From assembly GCA_003696865.1 (NCBI GenBank), contig RFHM01000249.1, positions 1-34,288 on the forward strand: a stretch of DNA of 34,288 bases, written 5' to 3'. Each line of letters starts with the position of its first letter. The stretch's first letter is position 1. Positions 27,429 to 34,288 of the stretch are shown here, piece by piece. The notes beneath the pieces are model-generated. The model was not told where the DNA came from and made no database searches. It was given only the letters and a program-made list of their open reading frames with translations. Origin of the DNA: Acidobacteriota bacterium (GTDB lineage Bacteria > Acidobacteriota > Blastocatellia > HR10 > J050). The position numbers were made by a program, and so were the translations under genes.

Positions 27429-28477
27429 ACCGGAACCAGCGGAGGTCTTCTAATCCCCACGCATCATCGGTCATGGTATCTCGCCGTTCCGCACCGGCGG
27501 AGGGGGGCGCATCGCTTGATGGTTGGGGGCGATTGCGCGCCTATATTGAATTGACCAAACCGCGGGTCTCCGTTCTCATCGTCATGGTCGCTCTCGCCGC
27601 CTTCTGGTTGGGGTCCGAAGGGGAACCCGAGTGGTGGCCGCTGATTGCCACTTTGATCGGCGTCAGTACGCTCGCCGGAGGCATTTTCGCGCTGAATCAG
27701 TATTTAGAGCGCGACGTCGATGCGCTCATGCGACGGACCGAGCGGCGCCCGCTTCCCACGGGGAAACTCGAGCCTCGAAAAGCGGCGTGGTTCGGCATCA
27801 TTCTGTCCGCGGCGGCCATTGTCTTCATCGCCGTTGAAATCAATGTGCTCAGTGGATTGATCGCTCTGTTTACGCTGGCCAGCTATTTGTTCGTTTATAC
27901 GCCATTGAAGCGCCGGACACCTCTCTGCACACTCCTGGGAGCACTTCCCGGGGCGACGCCACCGCTGCTCGGGTGGGCGGCCGCTCGAGGAGCCTTGGGG
28001 ATAGAGGCCTGGATTCTCTTTGCCATTCTCTTCTTCTGGCAGTTTCCCCATTTTCTGGCCATTGGCATTCTCTATCGAGAGGACTACACGCGGGCCGGGA
28101 TTCGTATGCTCCCTGCCGTGGAGACGGACGGGAAACTGACCGGGCAACACATCGTAGTCTGTACGCTCATGCTGGTGATTGTGAGCGCCCTTCCCGCGCT
28201 CTCCGGCTTGTCTGGACATCTTTATCTCTATGGGGCGGTAGCCCTCGGTGTCTTTTTCCTTTATGCGGGAATACGAACGGCGCTGAGGCGGACCAAGTGG
28301 CAGGCCCGACAACTCCTCCTGGCCTCTGTCTTTTACCTCCCTTTGCTGTTCGGCCTGATGTTGTTGAATGCGCCGGCCTCACAGCGAACCGAGAAAAAGG
28401 TTGAGGTGAAGGTGATTTCACATTCCAGCCTGGAGCGATGGACGTCGCTCCCATTGTCTATTCTTTCCGAAGATTGA
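27425..28477 (+). CDS. ctaB: Protoheme IX farnesyltransferase (heme O synthase, CtaB/CyoE)
   Basis: Start overlaps ctaA stop (ATGA). YIELTKPRVSVLIVMVA, GGIFALNQYLERDVDALMRRTERRPLPTGKL, LYTPLKRRTPL-type motif, FFWQFPHFLAIGILYREDYTRAGIRMLP. Confidence 0.95.
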   Translation: MNRNQRRSSNPHASSVMVSRRSAPAEGGASLDGWGRLRAYIELTKPRVSVLIVMVALAAFWLGSEGEPEWWPLIATLIGVSTLAGGIFALNQYLERDVDALMRRTERRPLPTGKLEPRKAAWFGIILSAAAIVFIAVEINVLSGLIALFTLASYLFVYTPLKRRTPLCTLLGALPGATPPLLGWAAARGALGIEAWILFAILFFWQFPHFLAIGILYREDYTRAGIRMLPAVETDGKLTGQHIVVCTLMLVIVSALPALSGLSGHLYLYGAVALGVFFLYAGIRTALRRTKWQARQLLLASVFYLPLLFGLMLLNAPASQRTEKKVEVKVISHSSLERWTSLPLSILSED

Positions 28478-28588
28478 TGCCGGGCGCTCAGGGAGATGTT
28501 GCATGGTCTGAACGGGGCGGGGCATTGGAGAATCTCAAAGCGTTCTCCATAGGTTCGAACTTCTGATAAGCGCCATGAGCGCGGCAGC

Positions 28589-29362
28589 GTGGGAAAGACG
28601 TTGCGGATAGCCATGGTTGTTACTTCGCCCAAGGATCGAGCGTTGATCAAAACTATCGGTCGCCGAACATCATCGCATCATTTTCCACCAGGTCGAGGGA
28701 ATAACAATGGCAACGGCGACTCCCCGTCTCATGGGGGCGACGGGCGCGATCTCCATCCTCGCGCCGATGACGTCTATCGGTTGGGCATGGGAGTTGCTCT
28801 GGTGGCCATTGGCGTATTTTTCGTCGCCTTCACCATCATCTATCTGGCTCGCCAGGGGAGTGCGAATAACTGGCCATCGACGCCCATGCTCCCCATCTTA
28901 TGGATGAACACCGTCGTTTTGGTCACCAGTAGCATAACATTGGAGATCTCCCGCCGATCGTTGGAGCGGCGACAACTGTTTCGATCAAACCGATGGCTCA
29001 CCTTGACGACCCTGTTAGGGCTTTTATTTCTCAGCGGGCAAGTGACGGCATGGGTCCAACTCTCGAAGCGTGGGCTCTATCTGACTTCCAATCCTCATAG
29101 TATGTTTTTCTACTTGCTCTCGGCGGCGCATGGCGTCCATCTCCTCGGGGGCTTAATCGCCCTGTTATGGCTGACAATCAAAACCTGGGAGGCAGATGGA
29201 GCGCCCTTCTTCGCGTCGACGTTCGGTCGCGGGGATGGGGTGGGCGAATCGCCATTCGGCGTTCGGAGGAGGGGACGGTCGGTCAACCTCATCTCACTCT
29301 ATTGGCACTTCATGGCCGTTCTGTGGATCTATCTCCTGGTCGTTCTCTTCGTGTGGAGATGA
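28589..29362 (+). CDS. Cytochrome c oxidase subunit III-like protein (start uncertain)
   Basis: 5 TM helices; LEISRRSLERRQLFRSNRWLTLTTLLGLLFLSGQVTAW, SMFFYLLSAAHGVHLLGGLIAL, LYWHFMAVLWIYLLVVLF. Opens with GTG at 28589; N-terminal region lacks good homology-like sequence. Confidence 0.8.
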   Translation: MGKTLRIAMVVTSPKDRALIKTIGRRTSSHHFPPGRGNNNGNGDSPSHGGDGRDLHPRADDVYRLGMGVALVAIGVFFVAFTIIYLARQGSANNWPSTPMLPILWMNTVVLVTSSITLEISRRSLERRQLFRSNRWLTLTTLLGLLFLSGQVTAWVQLSKRGLYLTSNPHSMFFYLLSAAHGVHLLGGLIALLWLTIKTWEADGAPFFASTFGRGDGVGESPFGVRRRGRSVNLISLYWHFMAVLWIYLLVVLFVWR

Positions 29363-29403
29363 TGGGTCACGGCGGTAATCTTCGTTGAAGACGGTCTCTG
29401 GCT

Positions 29404-29826
29404 ATGCTTACCACAAGTATGCTTCCCACGCTCAATGCTATCCTCAACGGAACGAGCGCCGTCCTCCTCATCACAGGATATCTGCTCATTCGTCGAGGTC
29501 GGAGATCGGCGCACCGGCTATGTATGCTGAGTGCCTTTGGTGTCTCAACGCTTTTTCTCGTCTCATACCTGGTTTACCACTACCACCATGGCTCGACGAA
29601 GTTCATGGGAGAAGGCTGGCTCCGACCGGTCTATTTTGCCATCCTCGGCTCGCACACGATCCTGGCCGCCGTCATCGTACCACTCGTTCTCATTACATTG
29701 AGCCGCGCCCTCCGTCGTCGCTTCGAACACCACAAGACGATCGCTCGATGGACGCTTCCTCTATGGCTCTATGTGTCTGTTACCGGTGTGTTGGTCTATT
29801 TGATGCTATATCAGCTTGGTCCATGA
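29404..29826 (+). CDS. DUF420-family membrane protein
   Basis: 140 aa, 4 TM: LPTLNAILNGTSAVLLITGYLLIRRG, HRLCMLSAFGVSTLFLVSYLVYHYHHG, PVYFAILGSHTILAAVIVPLVLITL, WTLPLWLYVSVTGVLVYLML. Confidence 0.88.
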   Translation: MLTTSMLPTLNAILNGTSAVLLITGYLLIRRGRRSAHRLCMLSAFGVSTLFLVSYLVYHYHHGSTKFMGEGWLRPVYFAILGSHTILAAVIVPLVLITLSRALRRRFEHHKTIARWTLPLWLYVSVTGVLVYLMLYQLGP

Positions 29827-30050
29827 GGTAGAGGAAGTCACCCGAGCGTTTCAGGCTTTCATAAGATTTCTTATCGGACGCAAGACGCTTCCCTCCAAAC
29901 GAATGCTCCCCAACCTCAGCAGTGCCACACTGAATGGCCCTCGTGCGTAAAGGACGCCCCTACCATTCAACCGTGCGACTCAACGGCGTTCATTTTGGAA
30001 GCGGCCATAACCTCCCCAGGCCCAGTGACCGTTTTCAATCTGATGCGAGT

Positions 30051-30908
30051 TTAACCCGGTTCCCCAGGAGTATCACCAGGACAAGTGTCGCTGGAGATCG
30101 AACAAAAACTGTGGCTTGGTGGGGGAAGATTGCACCACATACCATCCTGATCCACACAAGTATCTGTGCTCGGGACTTCACCGCCACCCTGATCACAGCA
30201 ACGATCATTCTGCCACCAACTAAAGAGTCCAACGGCACGAGCACTATGGACGGCCTCAATGACAGATTGGGGCGTATCCTGACGAGTCCGGATAAAAAGA
30301 TCGGTGAACGTGAGGTCGGCAGCGACCTCCAACAGTTGTCGGACAGCCACAAGCCGCATCGCAGCGTCACGCCCACGTGAAATGGGCAGAGGAATTCGAA
30401 TCCCGTTTCGTCGAAGCTGGATCAACACCTCAAGGACCTCAAATGGAATCTGACTTCGAGACCGAACGAAGAGTTCTTCAATGAGCAACGAGCCTCCCAT
30501 ATCATGAAGCTGTTCAACCAGTGCTTCCACCTCTGCCTGGCTGGCGATCAGGCCAAGCCCGGCCGCTTCTTGAATGCGAGGGAAAATCATCGGGATGAGC
30601 TCAGCAAGAGGCAACCGAAAAAGGTCACGAAATGGGATATCCCCGATGAGCACGACCATGCGATTAATGGTGTCGTAGATGCACTGAATACACTCATTAT
30701 CGTTTTCTGCGCCAGGTATGGCATCCCGAATGTCGAACGGTAACCTCTGCGGGCGAGTCGCTTGATGGACTCGTTCGGGAATCACCGCGGCCACCACTGT
30801 CAATCCACCCGTCGTAAGCATGGCCCGCCTCGTCATTCGGAGAGCCCCCTCATTGAGGGCGAGAATTTCTCCCGATCTCGGGTCACGACCAACCGTTCCT
30901 TTTGGCAT
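30051..30908 (-). CDS. Tat-like exported protein of unknown function with internal repeats and Cys-rich C-terminus
   Basis: 285 aa; SD AAGGGGGG before ATG 30908; MTRRAMLTTGGLTVVAAV twin-Arg signal-like segment; CIQC motif; C-terminal RCCDQGGGEVPSTDTCVDQDGMWCNLPPPSHSFCSISSDTC. Confidence 0.6.
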   Translation of the reverse strand: MPKGTVGRDPRSGEILALNEGALRMTRRAMLTTGGLTVVAAVIPERVHQATRPQRLPFDIRDAIPGAENDNECIQCIYDTINRMVVLIGDIPFRDLFRLPLAELIPMIFPRIQEAAGLGLIASQAEVEALVEQLHDMGGSLLIEELFVRSRSQIPFEVLEVLIQLRRNGIRIPLPISRGRDAAMRLVAVRQLLEVAADLTFTDLFIRTRQDTPQSVIEAVHSARAVGLFSWWQNDRCCDQGGGEVPSTDTCVDQDGMWCNLPPPSHSFCSISSDTCPGDTPGEPG

Positions 30909-31216
30909 AGCATTCCCCCCTTCACAATTTTGTCCAGCGAATTGAGGGAGGCAGTGAAGGAAGCAGTGATAGTGAGGTCAACGAGCTGGTTCAGCTTCAG
31001 GTCGCAGTAGCCTCATTTCGAGCTCAACTCGCTGAGATGACGGAGCAGATTATACGGTGCCGTAACGGGCCAGCACAAGGCTGCCCGGGATGAAAGATTC
31101 CCCTCGAAGACAGATTCCCCGACGACCATCGGTTGTTCAACGCGTCATTTTCGGTAACTGAGCCGCAGATGCGGGGTCACGAGTTCCAGAAACGAAACCC
31201 GCCGATGGGCTCAGAG

Positions 31217-31282
31217 TTACTGACCGGAGGAAAACCAGGATAGTGATAGCGATCTTGAAAGTTGTTTCCGTGAAATTTTCAT
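31217..31282 (-). other. Short ORF (21 aa) with strong SD; possible start of a decayed exported-protein gene
   Basis: On minus strand: GGGGAGGGAGTGGTG-ATG, MKISRKQLSRSLSLSWFSSGQ stop. Confidence 0.25.
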
Positions 31283-31505
31283 CACCACTCCCTCCCCATA
31301 ATTCTAGCATTCTTACTCTGAAGGCACTTCGCTCTCGCAGCACCTTGACATCCCACTCGTTTTCTGATCTCTTGGTCGTCTCACGTTATCGGACGCTGGT
31401 TAAATCGCTACCTCTCGGCTCATCTATATATTGCTCCAACAGACACCTTATAGACATACAGAGGACAACATTCCCTCATCAAGGGACTAAGCCTAACTCA
31501 TGGAA

Positions 31506-31572
31506 GGCGCGCGCGACGGTGGCGCACGAAGCCCGGTTCGGGGCTCCCACGCCACCGCACGCGCCGTCGCCA
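31506..31572. repeat. Large imperfect hairpin element in the intergenic region
   Basis: Left arm GGCGCGCGCGACGGTGGCG... and right arm ...CGCCACCGCACGCGCCGTCGCC are near-complementary; apex AGCCC-GGTTCG-GGGCT at 31530-31545. Confidence 0.6.
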
Positions 31573-31575
31573 GAA

Positions 31576-31595
31576 CAGATCCTCGCGAGGATCTG
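31576..31595. repeat. 20-bp perfect palindrome CAGATCCTCGCGAGGATCTG
   Basis: Direct reading; lies just downstream of the BNR gene's stop. Confidence 0.75.
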
Positions 31596-31612
31596 GCGGA
31601 ACTCACCCGCCT

Positions 31613-34288
31613 CTACTCTAGCTTGAGTGGTTTGGCTTTGGGCAGTAACTCGATATTGGCCCCCCGGACCTGGCGACGAAATGCCGCCACATCTTCTTGG
31701 AAGAAACGATTGAAGTCTCGCAGCACATCTCGAAGCTGCGCCTCTACCCGGTTCAGGTAAGCCTGTTGGGCCGGCGTCGGCCGATTCCAGTGCGACGCAA
31801 TAGCGCGCTGGACGTAACGCAGCCTGGATAACACGTCCGTCTCGGCTACGATACCTTTGGTGTCCGGCGGTTGCCAGAATCGCTTCTCCAGGGCCTTGAG
31901 TTTCTGCTGCAGGTCCTCGGCCGCCTTCTTCAGATCCTCAACCGGGCTCCTTCCATTAGCGCTCTTCTCTTTCTTCTCTTCCCTGCCCTTGAGCTTGGTG
32001 AGGACGGCCTTCACATCGGCGCGCGTCTGCTGGATCCGTTCGACGGCCGTGGCCACGATCTCCTGAAGATGACCCGCTCTCAACAGCGCCTCATAATTGG
32101 CTTGACGATCTTCGGGCGCGATATCGAATCGCGGATCGGGGAGAACGCGCACCTTTCCGCTGACCTCGCGATCTTTGAACGTGATCGTCACGCCATAAAC
32201 GCCAGGAGGGACTTCCGGACCCCGCGGTCGGAAGAAGCCCGTCGGTTCCGGGCGCGGCGGTTCCTTGAACTTATCGCGCCGCAAATCCCAGACGGCGCGA
32301 TTGAGGCCCAGCTTGGCCGGTCCTTTGAAGGTGCGGATGACCTTTCCATCGGCATCGGTGATCTTGATCTCCACTTGCGGCTCTTTCTTCTTCTCTTCCC
32401 TCTCTTCTGGCCCCGCCCGCTCGCTCTCACCGGCTCTCGACGCTCGCTCTTTCTCTTCCGGACGAGGCAATCCGGGCATGTTCAGCCAGTACGTGATGAG
32501 CGCTCCATAGGGTCGATTCTCTCCTCGAAAATCGGTTTGTCCCGGAAACCTGGAGCCGGCGGGTTGCGCCACGCGATACTGCTGGGCATCGGGTATGGTG
32601 AACAGGTGCAGCGGCTCGGACAACACCTCGTCGGACAGCTCGGCCAGCGGGCGAATATCGTCCAGGATGAACGCCGACCGGCCATGGGTTCCCAGGATGA
32701 GATCATGGTCACGAGGATGAATGGCCATATCCATGACGGAGACGGTCGGCACTCCGTGCTTCCAGCGAATCCAGCGTCGCCCGCCATTGAAGGAGACATA
32801 GAGCCCGAACTCCGTGCCCAGGAAGAGAAGATCCGGATTGACGGGATCCTGAACGATGACCAGCGCATAGCCCCAGATATCATCGGTAGCCAGGCTCTGC
32901 CAGGTTCGACCATAGTCCGTCGTTTTGTAGACGTATGGCGTCCAGTTGGCCCGCCGATGATCGTCAAAGACGACGAACGCCGTCGCCGCGTCGAACCGCG
33001 ATGGTTCGATGTGCGGCACCCAGGTATTGGGCGGGACGCCGGGAACGTTCTTCTCCACGCTCGTCCATGAGCGACCGCCATCGCGGGTCACGTGCAGACG
33101 TCCATCGTCGGTCCCCACCCAGATGACGCCTCGTTTCACCGGACTAGGGGCGATGGCCACGATAGTCGTGTAGTTCTCCGCTCCGGTCACGTCCGGCGTC
33201 AAGCCGCCGCTTTCGGCTTGCTTCTGCCACTCCGGGTTATTGGTGGTCAAATCGGGACTGATGATCTCCCAGGTCTCGCCGCGATCAGTCGATCGGTGGA
33301 CGAACTGGCTGCCGAAGTAGATCGTATCGGGATCGAAGGGATCGATGGCCAAGGCCGCATTCCAATTGAATCGCAGCTCGACGCCCTCCGGTGGAGCCGG
33401 CCTGATGTCCTTCCGCTCGCCGGTACGCAGATCCCACCGGACGAGGTATCCTTCCTGGCTCATCGCGTAACCGCGCGTGGGATCGCGGGGATCGGGTACG
33501 GTATCGAACCCATCACCAAAATCGACTTCGTGCCAATGGTGATTTCGAATGCCGCCGCTCTCCCACACCTGGCTCGGACCCTTCCACGATCCATTGTCCT
33601 GCATGCCGCCATAAACGTGGTAGGGCACGGCATTATCGACGCGAATGTGGTAGAACTGCCCCACGGGGAGATTGGCGACGAACCGCCAGCTTCTCCCCCG
33701 ATCCCTACTGATGGCGACGCCGCCATCGTTGCCGTCGATGAGCAGACGCCCGTCCAGCGGATTGATCCACAACGCGTGGTGATCAGGGTGAATGTGGCGG
33801 AATGGAACGAGAATGCGAAACGTCTTGCCTCCATCGTCGGAGACGCTCATCTGCGACCACAGGCTATAGACCCGATTGGGATTCTCGGGATCGACGCGGA
33901 TCTCCGAGAAATAAAACGGGCGATTGCCAACGCGCCGACCCTTGCCGACCACTCTCCACGTCTCGCCGCCATCATTGGAGCGCAGGAGAACATTCTTTTT
34001 CGCTTCCACTAAGGCATAGACGATGCGGGGATCGGATGGAGCAATGGCCAACCCAATGCGACCGAGCTCCCCGGCAGGCAACCCTTCCTTTTCAGTGAGT
34101 CGCTTCCAATGCTCTCCGCCATCGTAGGTGAGATAGAGGCCGGAGCCCGGTCCACCCGAGCGGAAGAACCAGGGCCAGCGACGATAATCCCACATGGCGG
34201 CCAGCAGTTTATTGGGATTGGACGGGTCCATGACCAGATCGGTCGCCCCGGTTCGCTCATCGACGTAGAGGATCTTCTTCCACGTCCG
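31613..34288 (-). CDS. VPS10/sortilin-like BNR-repeat (beta-propeller) protein, 5' end beyond the window
   Basis: Repeated Asp-box/BNR motifs (SNDGGETWRVV, SDDGGKTFRI, SRDRGRSWRFV, STDRGETWEII, TRDGGRSWTSV, TTDYGRTWQSL, SFNGGRRWIRW). Frame stays open past ATG 34231 to the edge: RTWKKILYVDERTGATDLVMDPSNPNKL. Confidence 0.9.
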   Translation of the reverse strand, partial: RTWKKILYVDERTGATDLVMDPSNPNKLLAAMWDYRRWPWFFRSGGPGSGLYLTYDGGEHWKRLTEKEGLPAGELGRIGLAIAPSDPRIVYALVEAKKNVLLRSNDGGETWRVVGKGRRVGNRPFYFSEIRVDPENPNRVYSLWSQMSVSDDGGKTFRILVPFRHIHPDHHALWINPLDGRLLIDGNDGGVAISRDRGRSWRFVANLPVGQFYHIRVDNAVPYHVYGGMQDNGSWKGPSQVWESGGIRNHHWHEVDFGDGFDTVPDPRDPTRGYAMSQEGYLVRWDLRTGERKDIRPAPPEGVELRFNWNAALAIDPFDPDTIYFGSQFVHRSTDRGETWEIISPDLTTNNPEWQKQAESGGLTPDVTGAENYTTIVAIAPSPVKRGVIWVGTDDGRLHVTRDGGRSWTSVEKNVPGVPPNTWVPHIEPSRFDAATAFVVFDDHRRANWTPYVYKTTDYGRTWQSLATDDIWGYALVIVQDPVNPDLLFLGTEFGLYVSFNGGRRWIRWKHGVPTVSVMDMAIHPRDHDLILGTHGRSAFILDDIRPLAELSDEVLSEPLHLFTIPDAQQYRVAQPAGSRFPGQTDFRGENRPYGALITYWLNMPGLPRPEEKERASRAGESERAGPEEREEKKKEPQVEIKITDADGKVIRTFKGPAKLGLNRAVWDLRRDKFKEPPRPEPTGFFRPRGPEVPPGVYGVTITFKDREVSGKVRVLPDPRFDIAPEDRQANYEALLRAGHLQEIVATAVERIQQTRADVKAVLTKLKGREEKKEKSANGRSPVEDLKKAAEDLQQKLKALEKRFWQPPDTKGIVAETDVLSRLRYVQRAIASHWNRPTPAQQAYLNRVEAQLRDVLRDFNRFFQEDVAAFRRQVRGANIELLPKAKPLKLE

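Noticed and set aside
29934-30380. 148-aa plus-strand ORF
   Set aside because: Overlaps the minus-strand exported protein with an SD and signal-like sequence; its own product looks non-protein-like.
31871-34012. 399-aa (31871-33070) and 306-aa (33092-34012) plus-strand ORFs
   Set aside because: Antisense to the BNR-repeat gene with repeated Asp-box motifs; shadow ORFs.
1-34288. tRNA, rRNA, CRISPR arrays, transposases or phage genes
   Set aside because: No regularly spaced repeats, tRNA-like cloverleafs, rRNA sequence or transposase/integrase motifs noticed on reading; no tool scan was possible.

Overview
The window looks like a chromosomal segment from an Acidobacteriota-like bacterium; that assignment is inferred mainly from the Oar/Cna-B type TonB-dependent receptor and overall gene style. 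Positions ~1-23.3 kb form a catabolic island: acyl-CoA ligase, amidohydrolase, small membrane proteins, bicupin, NTF2-like protein, DUF1838-like protein, two-domain VOC protein, a GntR regulator divergent from a large TonB-dependent receptor, then two paralogous HyuA/HyuB (hydantoinase/oxoprolinase) pairs. Between the two pairs lie an isochorismatase-family amidohydrolase, a CaiB/BaiF CoA-transferase and an HMG-CoA-lyase-family enzyme. Next come an adjacent nitrilase-HIT pair, a PerR-like Fur regulator next to dps with shared operator-like sequences, and a ctaA-ctaB-coxIII-DUF420 respiratory cluster behind a consensus sigma70-type promoter with a long leader that can form helices. The right end holds an unrecognised Tat-like Cys-rich secreted protein, a long intergenic region with strong palindromes, and a VPS10/BNR-repeat protein truncated by the window edge. 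The best candidate for an undescribed system is the receptor + duplicated HyuAB + amidase + CoA-transferase + lyase island, possibly for a cyclic imide, lactam or hydantoin substrate. All family calls come from reading the translations; no database search was possible.
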